NCBI GenBank assembly: GCA_037039925.1
Contig: JAXRKP010000429.1
Coordinates: 212,501-276,500, forward strand
Origin: Doris montereyensis
Lineage: Eukaryota; Mollusca; Gastropoda; Nudibranchia; Dorididae
DNA: 64,000 nt
Direction of reading: 5' to 3'
The notes under the pieces were generated by a model. That model did no database searches. It was not told the origin of the DNA and worked only from the letters and a program-made list of their open reading frames with translations. Position 1 is the first letter of the stretch. Every line of letters starts with the position of its first letter. Below are positions 1-32,357 of the stretch, one piece after another. A program made the translations under genes and the position numbers.

Positions 1-2359
1 TCTGTTTCTCATCTTGCTGTTCCTCTCAGTTCGCCAGATGAACGAATGTGGTGAACGGAGTGATATCCAATAATAATAAAAATCGACCAATCGACTGACT
101 TAATCTCATGGACGTGCGAGGGTTGTAATGCCAGACGAGGAAGTCTCAAGCGAATGCCACCTTCACTTTATCCTCCTCCACCTCCTCGACACTACTCTGG
201 GTGAATGCCGATGCGCCAATGTCAGAACAGTTGTTACCCTTTGTTCTGGGGTTCCTAACCCTCTGACAATTTTTTTAAACTGACGCGAGTTTCCACCGAC
301 GGAAACGTCAGAACTGAATCAGAAGGCAACCCACCCTAACCCAGCCCTGCTATCTATCTATCTGGATCTGTCTGGTGTCGGTGGGTGTAACTGTGAGCTC
401 ATTAGGGAGCTTGGTCTTAGATCGCAGGTCGGCCTGATAGCCCCACATCGATTGGCTGTCATGCAGTCAGGCCTGCGTTTGTCTAGTTAGTTAGCTAGTT
501 AGTTAAGGTCGACTGGAGGGAGGACTCTAGAGAGAGGTGCTAGCAGTCGTGGTAATTATGCGATGGCCGTATCATTATTATTATCATTATTATGCTGTCA
601 ATGCTTTTCGCGAGTGGCCTTCAACGTCTGGAGGCTGATTGGCTAGCGTCTTCATGATGCAGCAATTCTGTTATCATTAGTCATTGAGCTGCCACATAGA
701 GGACGCCGAACGCTGATCGGCACGGGCAGCTTTTATAGGAATTGTGTTCCTTAGCGTCAATTGATCCACATAAAGAACGCTTGCTGCCGACTTTGATAAA
801 AGTTGTTTCAGTTTTATAGGAAGTCATATTTAATTCCTATAGCGCTGAAACGACCGTCGGCACAGGTGTTCGTCCACCGATGGCCTCGCGACACCGGATG
901 TGTGACGTCCCCGCGCTGGACGGGCTAAAATTTCAAATGCGAATAATATCTTGAAACGGACTGACCACACACACACACACACACAGAAAGATCTGATTTC
1001 AATTTCGAAGCGAGTGACCTTCAATTAAGTCAAGATCTCTATGAACATCCTTCGAAATGATATAGATCTACTCGCTTTTCTTCAGTTCCAACCGATAAGC
1101 TAGATGTCAGTCGGTATTCTCTCTGTCGCCGCCCATTGTTGACACTGACGGAACAGTTTGGCGTTCTTTGCTACTCGTTTTAATCTAGGTCTAGATCTAT
1201 GTCGTCTTATCTTTTGCTGCTTCTTGCTCTCGCCAACGTTTTTTTGTGTGTCTTACATGTACTCACATGTTATGGGTAATTGGTAAGCGCGGTAGTAGGG
1301 GCGGGCTACTGTTTTTTTTAATGTCCGCTGTCATTTTCACATCCTTGTCGTCTTACTTTCAGTTTAAATCTCTCTCCCTCTATCTATCTGTGTCTCTTTA
1401 TCTCTTTTTACCCCCCCCCTCCCTTTTCTGTCTAGCTTTTGTCTGTCTGTCTGTCTCTTTCCTTCGTTCTTTCAACCCCCCCCCCCCCCATATTATGGAA
1501 AGGGGTCCTTAGATTCTACACCCTGGCGAAGCGATCGCTCTGGTGATTACATCATATTTTTGGCATGCCAGTGAGTGTTTGAAAACATGCCCGAGTCCTT
1601 GGGTATGTTGGATCCAGTTTCTATTGTAATCTTAATCGGAAATATAACATTGTAAAGCACTCGGATGCCCCTTGCTGTACACACCATAGCATGCATCTCA
1701 CACATTTGAGGTCACCGCCAGTGACGGTGGACAGACAAACCAATAAAAAAAAACTCCTTTACAGACAGGGAAGAGGAAGAAGGGCAAGGGGTTTCCAGCT
1801 GTTCAATGAAGTAAGAATAGGCCTAAGGTGAATGGACCCGCAGTCTTGGTTGTGTGTTTGGTCCTTTATACCAAACGCCTTTCCACAAATCGTTTTTTTG
1901 TGTTTGTTTTTGTTTTATGTTGTATCTATCTATATACTCACAGAACTAAGCATTGGCCAACGCACAACGCTTTATAGTGTCAAATGCGTACGCTGTGTGT
2001 TCGCTTGTGTGTACCGGGTCATTCCCAACGCCGTTACATACATCGATCTGTCGGGTCAAAGACGAGGTGATACATAATCTCACTTGTCGAGTTCTGTGGG
2101 GAACAACGTACATGTACATCGGCATGCCTGAATAGTCGATTATTTGACGTTGATCCCCATTGACATAGTGTCATTTAAATGTCATATCAGGGAAAGAAAG
2201 AGCATCGCCGTGCTGTGTGCAAAGCCCAAATGTAGATCAGAATTGATCTGAGAAAAACGCGGACCGGGGGGGGGGGCAGAGATTGTTGCCATTTTATTAT
2301 TAGGGCGTTTTTTCTCCACATCCATCCTATTCCCCGCAATAAACACACGTCATTCTGGT

Positions 2360-2363
<4 letters not shown>
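1..2363. other. upstream region, no coding exon recognised
   Basis: No protein family is recognisable on either strand. It is less AT-rich and has more CpG than the rest of the window in about 400-1100, with a (CA)n tract at 965-985 and C/G homopolymers. It could be AP2A intron 1 or the promoter side of the gene. The first AP2A exon (ending ISDIRNC) was looked for and not found. Confidence 0.5.

Positions 2364-2443
<80 letters not shown>
2364..2443. repeat. (GA)40 microsatellite
   Basis: Uninterrupted GA dinucleotides of 80 bases. Confidence 0.97.
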
Positions 2444-2447
<4 letters not shown>

Positions 2448-4240
2448 TTTTTTCTTTTCTTTGTTTTTATCTCTGTGGGCATTATTCTAGATTGATTTAT
2501 CTTTCATTTTGTTTGACCATTATGACATTGCATTTGTATTTGTAAATGTGTATGTGACATTTATGTATCATGTGGGTGTGTGTGCATGTCATGGCCCAAT
2601 TGTCGGAGTCTCATCCTATTCAGTTTTATTGTTTGGACATCGATTTTGTTTTATTGACATGGAAACAGTCTAACTCACTCAATGTGCCGAAGTGCTTAAG
2701 GCCCTTGATTCTCTTGTTCACTGTGTTTGTGTACGATATGAAACATTTCTGTTTTTAGATGCCTCAAAGAATGTTCTTTTTGTGTCTGTTGGGAGGCAGA
2801 GAGGGATATTAGGACTTCAGCTGTTGGTGTAAAATTTATTGAGACTGGTTTTCCTTTCTCTTGAAATAATGATATCTAGTGTAGGCACAGAGTGTCTCTG
2901 TTTGCATTGCATTGTGTCCCTATTACACCAACTAACCAAGGACATCATGTGTTCATGATCATGTGACAAATTGTACTGGGCCTGGTGCAATAAGCTTTGT
3001 TATCTCTCAGTTTTCTCTCTTTGGTTTATCAAACACTGATATGGTATAGTCACCACTGGTCATGTCATTGGAAGGGAGAAATTCATATCATATTTGAGGT
3101 GGTTATGTTGTACACCTGACTGATGGGTTTTTATTACTTTTTTTTTTAACCAAGTCACAGTATCCACCCACAGAAAGAGGCGAACAAAAAGAAATTCAGA
3201 CCAGTTTGACAAGTTTGTCCCCGTAACTGATACCATTTTAATGATCAAATTAGGAGATCATAATATGTGATTAATATCATACAATATATTCGGTGCTGTT
3301 CAGTTTGTTTTTTTTAAGTATGCCTTATTGTAAAAAAAACCAACAGACCATCAACTCACATGTTTTGTAGTTTGAAATTCAAATCAGTTTCAATTTCAAT
3401 TTCAATCTATTCTTCCCAGTCTCCATTTTTACATGGGCAAGACATGGCATTTCTTGACACACCATGCTATGTTTTCTAAAAAGGGTCACAGTGCTGGTTT
3501 TAGAGTAGATTTATAGATGATTTGAAGAATTGTCTTTCTTTGTGACATGGACTTATAAATAGTCTTCTACAGCAGTATGATGTTCAGTTCTGGGAAGCTA
3601 TCGATTAATGGCTTTCAGATGATACAATAATATATTTATATATATAAATTTAATATTCAGTAGACTATATGTTACAGTATTATTCACCTGACATTTATAA
3701 ATAATTGATGGTTAACTTGTTTGCTTAAATTTATAATTACGTATGACAATTCTGTCTCAACACGAAATGTCTTTCTCAGTGTCAGTATTCTGATGGGTTG
3801 ATTTGAATCCTGGTGTTTGCATGCAACCAAGTAAATACATATTATGGTCTAATAATCATGTGACAAACTAAAGTAGTCCTTGTCCATAGTTATCTCTGTT
3901 TTTTTCTTTTTTCTTTATCAATGCACTGATATGATCCTTTCACAACTTCAGACTTGTGGAATTTTTCTTACGTTTAACAACACTGATCTACTGGAATTAG
4001 GAAGTTCTATGAGTTGAATGAGAGCTCGGTTGTGTCTTTGCACATTCAGACTCCCAGTGCTGTTTGGTCAAAAAGAAAATCATAGTCTTATTAAGCTACC
4101 TATTTCCTTGGATGTTGATAAACAACCTTACCAGGTCATAGTCTCCTTTGAAAAATACAATTGATTTGTGACAACATTGAATCTGAACTTCAATTGTAAA
4201 AGAATTCACTTTTCTCCCTCTCTCCACTCCACCCCCCCCC
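2444..4240. other. non-coding, AT-rich
   Basis: I see no exon, tRNA or recognisable repeat in this stretch; probably AP2A intron or upstream sequence. Confidence 0.5.
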
Positions 4241-4498
<258 letters not shown>

Positions 4499-4545
4499 GT
4501 GTTTCGGTTTTTTCATGATCAATTTATTTTCAATCTTCTCCTCAG

Positions 4546-22943
<18,398 letters not shown>

Positions 22944-24213
22944 ATTGTGTGACTTACTGCCACGTCTCTGGTCTTGTTTGTGTTATTCTGTCCTTGGTGT
23001 CAGTCTGTCGTGTATTTGGTGTGGACGCAGTTGGTAGCATCACTTTCATATTTTGGCTTCCTGCTCGCAAAGGGGTTTTGTAATCGTACATTAGAAGCTA
23101 TCACATTGCTAGCTTTCGGAGAGACAGACCTTGAGACTGAAAGAAACAATTGAGTATAGTTTACTTTTTAAATGTGTCTTTCTTATGGTTTGTTTCATTT
23201 CATTTACAAACATATTTATGTTGAAATGTATATGACGTATGTACGGGTCAGTCAGCTGCATGAAAGATTGCACCCTTTTCACACCTGGCTTACGCGTAGA
23301 TTTGTGTTTGTAGTACTCACAGTGATGATATTGGTCCCAAGTTGACTGAATTCTGCTTGTTTCATTATACATTATACCCACATTCTATGTGATTATTTTA
23401 ACGTTTTGCAAAGAGAGGGTTCTTGTGATATTGTTTAGCCCAATAATATTTGACGAAGTTGAATATGCATAAAGGTGTGCACGTAGCTTGTGTGTGTATT
23501 AGCAAAATGACGTTGTGTACCTAAATATCACAGGGTTGTTGCTGCATCTTACTTTCATTTTCATGATACCTTATATGGAAAAAAAATTTGACCCACGGCA
23601 CCGTTCATGAGGAAACGGCTGACTGTCATTTGTTGAGTCTGTCTTTTGCTCAATGTTTTTGAAAGTGTGTTTGCAAGTACAGGAATTTGTTAGTTTGTGT
23701 GTCTGTCATTTTTTGTCGGTGCTTTTCATGTTTTGTTCAACCAGTTAATGAATTGAAAAAAGAAAAAGGAAAAAGAAAGGTAGGATTTGGCCTAGAGTAT
23801 TTGCATACAGGACCTGTCGGTTTCAGAGAGGCAAAAACACTGCAAGTAAAATGACATAACGTTTCCATGTATCCTTATTTTCCTATCTTTGATTTTATAC
23901 TCGTTCTATGATTGGCCAGCTAGCAGGTGCTTTAAATGATGTTTTCTACTTCTTTTTCTTCCTGCAACTATCTCCTTTATCTTCTGAAAACGTTTCCCCA
24001 GTGTGCTGACAATATCCTCCGCCAATTAATGTATGCTTTCAACTTGATGATCATTTACTATTCGTATTCTCTAATTTAAAACGGCTCCTCTGAAATCAAA
24101 CTGAAGATTTTTTTAAAAATGCTTCATAAGATTTGTTTGACACAAATGGGACTTTGTTGATCATCCCTTTCCCAAGTTCAGTTTGTGTTCTGTTGGCGGC
24201 TGCCTTATGAACT

Positions 24214-24219
24214 AATAAA
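24214..24219 (+). promoter_or_regulatory. AP2A: candidate polyadenylation signal (proximal)
   Basis: AATAAA about 1.27 kb after the AP2A stop. It may be an alternative site; no transcript evidence is available. Confidence 0.35.
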
Positions 24220-25471
24220 AATTTAATTACAGCTTTTGCTGTAGCGATGACACTGTTCTTAATGCTGGCATGCTGAGGTTCTACTCTTGACCTTTCGTAT
24301 TTGGTAGACTTTCATGTCTAATTTTCTGTTTACGGAGGTATGAATGAAGAACTGGCTGTTAGCAGAGAGGAATGTAATCAGGATTTTAGTAGCATATGCC
24401 TGAAGGTTGTTCTTCATGGTACTCTTTTAAGTGGAGGAAATAGTTTGCAAGGGGTTAGAGAACAGTTGTTTTTTCAAGGTCATTTTGTTTGTGGCCCACA
24501 GCTTATCTTCATTTCTGTTGGGGGGGGGGGGGTTATGATATCAAATTTGACCTTGCTTATTGTTGTTTTACTCACAGAGGCAATCCAGGTTTGTTGTTTT
24601 AATTTTGGGACATAACTAAGAATGAAAAGAAGCAGATTTCTTGCGAGTTGTGATCATAAGGAAAAGATGTTGCACTTTGACCTCCTTCCTCACTACACTA
24701 CGCTTTGGTTTCATATTCTAATGAATGCAAACACGTCTTGTTTTTCACCCAGAGATGATTTGTTTTTGCTTAGTAGAGGATGAAAGATGTGCTATGTAGT
24801 TGTGTAGTCAGAAGTCACATCTATGTGCTGTCATTGCAAAAGATAGAAAGAGGGAAAACAATGGCCATTTGTGGGCTTTTTGGGTGTGGCTGTTTTTGAT
24901 GATTGATGACATTATTTTGTTTCTTGCAATTAAATTAAATTATTGATTTCATGGAATTTTTGTTTGATCTTGGTTTGTCTTTTAAGCACAATCGTCTTCT
25001 TAAATTTCTACAAGTTTGTGCAGAGTCGTGTGTTAATTGGGTATTAATGAGAATTTTTCATGCTTGAATAATGATTTGCTGCTGACTTGTGAGTGATACA
25101 GTTCAGATCCATCAAAGTGGAGATGCTCTTTTCAATGTGATCTTATCATGATTATGATGCCCATAGAATTTGGTCATTTCATTGCAAGTGTTACTGTGTC
25201 CAAATACTGTTGTGTTGCATCCATCAGTAGTCTCCTTTACATGCTTTATTGATTCATTGCAACAAATGTGCTTTACAACTGACACGTTACAGGCTGTCGT
25301 CACCACCGGTTAGGTGTCTGAGAAGTCTGTGTCGCGTGCTATTTTTCAATGATTATTTTTTGGGGGGTGTTTTTATATTGGACATTTCTACTGCAGCGTC
25401 TAATTTAATGCTTACAAAAGGAAAAATTCTGTGCTTCCCGATTACATTGTAAAACTGTTAAACTTTGTACC

Positions 25472-25477
25472 AATAAA
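25472..25477 (+). promoter_or_regulatory. AP2A: candidate polyadenylation signal (distal)
   Basis: AATAAA in CAATAAAAGTTTCGTTTTC, followed by a T-rich stretch, 2.5 kb after the stop. This is the better candidate for the AP2A end because repeats begin soon after. Confidence 0.45.
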
Positions 25478-25490
25478 AGTTTCGTTTTCA

Positions 25491-28400
25491 TCCTGAAAGG
25501 CCTATAAAAAAAGACCTGATTCAACAAAAGCCAAACAGAAGTTAGAAGGTGGTTGGTTTTATTACAAGAAAATGGCGCACGTTCTGTCGTCTAATTGTAA
25601 CAATAATGATAGTCATGTGTATAGTGATGATGGGATTCCTTCTATGAATGTGGAATTTCATCTCTTAGGAGTATAGATACAGGATTGGCAGTGCACTTTT
25701 CCTGTCATGATATGAGGCAATGGATGCCGATGGAGAAGTAACTGGTTCAATTCTAGTTTAGTGTCCTTGAATTTGTCTGTCCTTGCATTTGTCTCATTTT
25801 CACCCTCATGATGCTGTTCTGTAACATTTATAGTTATCTATTACTTCCTGGACTTTAAAGGTAGAGAATTGGGAGGTCTAGTGTGTAGACAATTAGGTTT
25901 TTTGAAAATTATGAAGAGTGTTTAAGAGGACAGGCATTACTTAAAAAAACCCAACCCAAACCATAAGAAATTGATGACACTGATGTACTTTGTCGTCAAT
26001 CCGTATATTGGCCGGCCGCAACTGTCTGTAAACACCCACCTCTGCAAGTCTGGCAATGTACACTAGACATAAGTTCTGGTCACGAGCATGACGCAGATCA
26101 ATTGCTGTGTGTGAGAGCACTTGAAGATAGCACCATAAGAGTAAGTGTCTATGCACAACACACACACGCACTCACACACCCACTTTGTAGCTTGCTCTGG
26201 TTCTCTATGGGAACACCTTTTTCTCTCTATTGAATGTGACACAGAATGCTTTTTTGTGTTTCTATAATTAGCTAGCCATCCATGTTGTAACCCTTTTAGA
26301 CATCATCCATCATCTTTTATCCCCCCCCCACCTCCCTAATGTGTAGCTACTTTCACAATTGCATGATTCACATGTTACCTTTCCAGTACAACTAGTTTAG
26401 TGTGATGTCAAGAGCATGTGTGATATTTGCTGCTAGAGAGGAAAAAATATTGTGTGTTATCTAATATCTCACACCCTAGTCTTGTGTGTATGACCATATT
26501 GTCATGAATCTTGACAAATTTGATTGGTATGTGTGTACTTCCCTAAAATAGGTCTGCCTATATCAGTGTTGAAATAAGTTATGTAAGACTGAAGTACTGC
26601 CCTTAAAGCACAGAATGGAATTTCTCAGCGAATTGTAGAGAATGTTGCACTTAAAAGTGTGTCTCTTCATATTTGAGGTTATTTTTTCAAATCTGATGAA
26701 ATGGGCGTGGGCCGTTTTCAAACTACTGTTCCGTGAGACAGACCCGTGGGCGAAAGCAGTCAGCATTGGAAACTGTACCACTGGCTTGACCAGTTAATGC
26801 AGGATAGCGGCCCCCTTGATATTCATAGATTTTGAAATAAAAAATAGAAGAGAGTAGAGGCTTATAATGTTGCAATGTGAATGAAAGTTCATGTCAAGGG
26901 TAGAAAAGGAAAATTTAGGGGAAAGATGATGATACAATAAAATCGAAATTAAAAAAAATGAAATAAAAGAATCCGAAAAAGAAAATGTGATGAAGAGAAA
27001 AATATTAAGAAAACTTGGGCGATTTGTACATCCACTACCATTTTGGCCTGCGTTTAGTGGAACAAAATTGTTCACTTCGCTGTCTTCTTTATAAAAAAAG
27101 CCCCACTCGCAGTCAGATCAGTCGTGGAACGTTAAGACTGTCAAGGAAGATGTATTTTTGTTGGGGTTTTTTGTAGGCGGCTCAAGGAGAACGAGAGGCA
27201 CACGACGTTTGGTTTCATGAAAACTGGTTTGAGCTTAGGCCAAAGCTCTCATGTCAAGGCTTGGCTGTCAGATATACTTACTTGACATGACATATGACGA
27301 GATGAAATTACTTGGGACAATATTCAAATCATTGAAAGAAGATATTCACTGTTAAAACTAAGTGTCAAAGTTGAATTTGAATGTGGGAGTAATAAGAATT
27401 ATCGTTTCTTTCTTTTGAAACAAAAACCCCAAAAAACTCTTTGTTTTCATTCTTCATTGGCATGGCTTAGATGTCATATACCGGGGTACAAATAAATTGA
27501 TAACTTATTTATGGTGTATCTAAACTATCTCTCATTATATGTAACCTTCTTCTATTGTTATCTAAAGTGTATTTATACAGCAACTCTCTTATAATTAGCC
27601 ACAAATACGGTGATGATGAAAAACAATATGGAGGGATATGCTCTTATGCACAAACCGATGCCGTTAAAGCAATTAATAAATGAAGGATGAAGGGGGGGGG
27701 ATGACATGTGAATTTATGAGTATGTATGTACCGTAACCAAAACTATGCCTCTTGTTTAAAAAAATCTTATAACTTGAAATCTTCATTTTTTGTCCCTGTT
27801 TTCATTTCTGCTTTAATTCAAACTCTTAATAACACATCACACCCACCCCTCTGTTGTTGTCAATTTCTACATGATACTCAATCGTTTATAAGTTATTTTT
27901 GTTGCCATTTGGAAATTGAATTTGTATTATTTTCCACCTTGTTGTTTTGTCCCTATTTTCATTCTTGTTGCTGGTAAACTTTCATGTTTATCCCACACAC
28001 AAAAACCAACTCATTCCTTTATTATTATTAAATATTATTATATTGTTGTTTTCATTTCATGTGTTATTATTTATACTGCCATACTTTTTGCATTTGGCCC
28101 CCGTTTCCATCACCGTAATAAAGCTCTTCAAGCTTTCGTTTCTCGGTAGCTATGATTAGACAAATGCTCATAAGATATTTTAGATTTTTTTAAACATTAA
28201 AAATAGAAGTCTATTCCTTTCTTGTTATAGTATCTTCAACGGAAATATATTATGTCAGTCTAGGCTTCTTGGACTAGGGTCTTGTCTTGTTTCTTACATT
28301 CCATGTTACATTCTCTTCAATGTTTTGTCATTCTTGTCTATGCCAAGATCAAGGCTATATTATTATGGGCAAAAACGTCTTAAGTAGGTCTACGTCAATA

Positions 28401-29431
28401 ATTATGTCATAAACTCATTACAACGGTCTAGGGTTGTATAATGTCAGTTGTTTTGTTTTCTTTTAATTGAAGTCTTGAAATTGTATGTGTGTGCGGGTGT
28501 GTGGATTCTTTTTTTTTTTTTTTCTGAATCGTTGGTGTCGCTTCGAAAAACATATTGGTAAGTGGGAGTAGTTTGTCTGGCGTAAATAAATAAAGAAGTA
28601 CCAGTTAATAACCATTGAGGATGAGTGATTTTGTTATAGTTATAACTTGTAGTGGTGGATTTTAGAATTAGGTTATGGCATTACTATTAGGAGGTGCATG
28701 CACTGACATCTATTTTACTAATGGGAGAATCACTAGCTGGAGTTCAGGGTTTTCTTGTGACAGCGACGATTTATATATATTCTGTATATCACATATACTC
28801 ACCCGCATACCTTGTGACAAAGATAAATATATGCTTGATGGGTCATCATGATGTTGATTTTATAATAACACTTTGTATACGTCATATCTTTGTTATACTG
28901 TGGCATTTCACCTATCATCTGTTTATCTGGCCAATAAATACATTTAGCTCAATATAATACATCATATTAAATGTTCATACATATTATATATATAGATTTC
29001 ATCGAGAAATGTCATTTGTCGTGTAGCATATCTATGATAGGCGGATTGATCATTAGTCATTGTTTTCTGTGTACCGTCTTCACGATGTGAAGTAGCTAGA
29101 GACGTTTGTGTACGAATTAGATTTTTTTTTTCATGTTTCAACTTCTTGTTGGCCTCCCAGACGTACAGTTCGCTAGATAAGGCGCGTCTGTCAATTAAAT
29201 TGTAGCAAGAATGAGATCTTGCCTAGGCTGATGTTTGATGTGCAATGGGTCACAGCATACACCTCTGTATTGCCATTACCTCCCTTTCCCCCTAATCATT
29301 TACTAAGTGAATATAATCATTATTTAAAACAATAAATTTTATGAAATTGAAATATCTTGTGTTTTTTTTTCTTCTGATATTTCTTTCTTATTTTTATGGC
29401 AGTGTCTCAATGTATGTTTTTATTATAAATA
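25491..29431. other. intergenic, no gene recognised
   Basis: AT-rich. A fragment resembling one arm of family B lies at about 25720-25800 (GATGCCGATGGAGAAGTAAC). No coding exon or RNA gene seen. Confidence 0.5.
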
Positions 29432-29766
29432 CATAGCTGCCACCCAATACATAAAAAACGTATTTAGTTTGGGTTTTTTTTGGCTTTAAGTTTAAGTCAG
29501 TAAGTCTGTGTTTACTTTAAAGAAGCCCCAAGTTAATGGCAGACATTCTGAGAAATTGGGATGGAAATCCAGACACTGTTCTGAGTTCACACCATTACCG
29601 TCTCACTTCGCCAGAAAAGCCAGAGTTTTTGTTACTTGCCGTAAGGTTCTTGATTTTTAAAGTTAAAGGATCATGTTTTTTTAAATATTACAGGTCATCG
29701 TGCAAAGTTAGAATTAGTTCGGGCAGTCAAAGTCTGTTTTTCGATTTGAAAAGGTTGGCAGCTATG
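29432..29766 (+). mobile_element. TIR element, family E, copy 3
   Basis: Ends CATAGCTGCCACCC and GGTTGGCAGCTATG; the internal block CTGAGTTCACACCATTACCG and CTCACTTCGCCAGAAAAGCC matches the copy at 13618. No transposase. Confidence 0.85.
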
Positions 29767-29933
29767 TTAATACTAATCTGAAGCTGTTGGATGTGACTGA
29801 AGTGAAATGAATTTGAATTGCACAGTAAGGACGACAGGACAAAGTAAAGGAAAATAATCTACACACAATAATTAATGAGAGATTATGAGGATGGGTCTAT
29901 TCAAGTTGTTAGGGAGTTTATCCACGACCGTAC

Positions 29934-30945
29934 TTAACCCTTACGTTGCCGTGTTCGACTATAGATGAAAGTTCTGATTGACTTCCATATTGTCGACTTC
30001 GACTGTAGTCGAAACATGACCAGCTCCACTTAAAAGGCGGAATATAAAATAAGACAAAGTAAATTGTTTTGTAGAGTAGTTTCCCTTGCATCGTAATAGA
30101 CTGCTGCTACTGCATGAATTTTTTCCGTTCAGAATTTGTCGATTTGACCTATTTTACCGACTTGTTTACAGTTTACCACTGGCAACATCGAAATCGTGGA
30201 TTTCAATGGTGGACAGATTATGCACCGTCATGACTCTGACGAGGTTAGAGTTAAGATAGTGATGGTCCATGGTGCAGTGAATATGATAGAGATGTTGAAA
30301 AGGTTATTGACTCTGACAGTGATAACACAGTGTATGGGGTTCTTTGGGAGAGAGAACAAGTAAAAAGGGGGCATGGCGCTGTTGACGCTAGTGCCTGGCA
30401 CTGGGAATATTTGAAAACTAGAGACATATATGACACACAACCACAGAAAACACAAGAATAGAAGACTTATGGAGACATGACAGTTGGCAAAATAAATTTT
30501 CACACTCTTGATGACTGTCTTTAAGTTACTTTGTGTATTTTTTCTTAACAGTTGCATTTTTTTGCGTTTGTCATGAAACATGTATAATTGTATTTTTTCA
30601 CAATTATTGTCTAATTCTTCCTTTCCTTTGTCTTCCTCACACTTCAATTACAATCCAATCCAAAAGTTATGATTAGAACATAATATGCTTCACAATGGTG
30701 TATTTTGTGACCATACACTGTCATTTTCACTAAGATGTGACAAAAAAACATAAATTGTCAAATCCAAGATAGCTGCCATGGTCACATGACCTCATTTGCA
30801 TATATGGAATATCTATTGTAATTAAGAAATGAGAATTTTTTTCTGATATGTATGAGTCATTTCTAAGGATTTCAAAAATTTCAGCCAAAATGAGTGGCAA
30901 TGACAAAGACATCCGGTGTAAAATGGGTGGAAACGTAAGGGTTAA
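29934..30945. mobile_element. piggyBac-like non-autonomous element
   Basis: TTAA at both ends (29934-29937 and 30942-30945) with inverted termini CCCTTACGTT and AACGTAAGGG. TTAA duplication with a CCC start is the piggyBac signature. Inside, 30220-30460 has a short acidic open stretch (DSDSDNTVYG, HGAVDASAWHWEYLKTRD) that could be a decayed N-terminal part of a transposase; no catalytic domain was seen. Confidence 0.75.
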
Positions 30946-31316
30946 TTTGGTGGTTGATATGCTTAACAGGAAAGGCTGAGATGAGCTTTGATAACTAACT
31001 GTGGGAGTTGCAAACTTGATGATTGAAAACAAGTATCACGTCTCAAACCAAGTTCCCAAAATGCTATAGGAGTTCCTCTCACTTAGAGTGAATACAATGA
31101 GTAAACTAACAAAGAAACTTTTTGTCATTGAAAATACAAAATTCTTTATGGTCAGTGTAAATCTGAAAATTCAATGTTTACCCTTTTATGAGATAGGGAA
31201 ATAACATTGAAATTAGCAGTGATTTTCAATTTAAATAAAAAATTATAGCATAGGCAAGGCTTAGCAACAAAATTGAAACAAAACCCATCAAAAGCAAAGA
31301 AGACTTATGTACACAT

Positions 31317-31322
31317 TTTATT
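31317..31322 (-). promoter_or_regulatory. CSTPP1: candidate CSTPP1 polyadenylation signal
   Basis: AATAAA on the minus strand about 850 bases after the stop, followed by a GT/T-rich stretch. If used, the foldback element at 31361-31727 lies within the 3' UTR. Confidence 0.35.
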
Positions 31323-31360
31323 CTCATAGACAATTTGAAATTATACCCTGTATAGCAAGT

Positions 31361-31727
31361 GATGAATAAGGACATAAAACAAATATTCTAGCCGCATATT
31401 GCATAGGAACAAAGACGAGACAAATACAAAGGAATAGGCAGAAAAAAACCTTACGGCACCAAAGTTGAGCCTGTGATCTCTACGTCCGCATCCATCGCAT
31501 CGCCATGAAAAGAGAGAGCACTAAGAACCGTGGTAACTACCCTCCTTATGTAGTTAGCATGGTTTGTAGTTCACTCTCTTTTCATGGTGACGAGATGGCT
31601 GCCGCCGTTGAGATCATGGGTTCCGATTCTGTCAGGTGCCAAAAGAGTTTTTCAGTCTATTCCTTTGTATTTGTCTTGTCTTTGTTCCTCAATGGGCGTC
31701 AATATTTATTTCATGTCCTTATTCATC
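31361..31727. mobile_element. foldback element, family B, inverted dimer
   Basis: Outer ends GATGAATAAGGACAT and ATGTCCTTATTCATC. Inner arms AACAAAGACGAGACAAATAC and GTATTTGTCTTGTCTTTGTT, with the CATCGCATCGCCATG / CATGGTGACGAGATGG pair nearer the centre. Downstream of the CSTPP1 stop, perhaps in its 3' UTR. Confidence 0.85.
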
Positions 31728-32167
31728 ATCCCATACAGGAAGTAAAAGAGATGGGTAGTGGTTAAAATGAATTTGTACAGACTCAATGTAAACATTGGAA
31801 GCAAGTCCACACATTATACAGGTATACAGGCAATCTTGTATTATCATCTTATTCAATATAAATGAATCTTAATCACTTGCTGTAGATCTGAAGAAATAAT
31901 CACAGATGAAAAGCATATTATTGTAGCCTTGAAGGCAACATTTCCTCTCCATTCCATAACAATGTTACTCCAAATATCACACTTAACCAAACATAAACAA
32001 TACTACAAAAACGTTTTGTTAAAACTTCATTGTATGATTTAAAATGAAGCGAGAGATCTATACACACATAGGTTAATTACCTATTCTGTTTTTCATGAAC
32101 AAAAATCCCCCCTCCCCCTTTTGCCATTTTCCCTTTTAAGCACATAAACCAGTGTCTACTTAATAGT

Positions 32168-32357
32168 TTAATTGGTTTCAGACGACTCTGTTGAACTGTC
32201 CGATTCTGACTCAGACTCTGTTTCAACCCGTCGTCTTCTTGGGATTTCTGTCTTTGAATTTTGTCGATATTGATTTCGCTGACGTTGCAAAAGTTTCTGG
32301 CCAGCTTGTTTTCCGGGATTTGATGAGGCATTAGAGTTGTTTCCGCCATTAGTGTCA
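32168..32357 (-). CDS. CSTPP1: CSTPP1 terminal exon (acidic tail)
   Basis: SDTNGGNNSNASSNPGKQAG, a basic stretch, then ETESESESDSSTESSETN and TAA. Acceptor cttgcag at 32358 restores the frame exactly. The tail resembles the acidic Ser/Glu/Thr end of vertebrate CSTPP1. A stronger-looking acceptor 64 bases upstream would give another, shorter end. Confidence 0.85.

Larger units (their letters stand above)
22944..25490 (+). other. AP2A: probable AP2A 3' UTR
   Basis: No coding potential, and none of the dispersed SINE families is evident until about 25.7 kb. Two AATAAA signals lie in it. Extent is inferred only from position and the signals. Confidence 0.5.

Noticed and set aside
1..35. Possible truncated family A repeat at the window edge (CTCATCTTGCTGTTCCTCTC)
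   Set aside because: Only one short block matches and there is no tail; too little to call.
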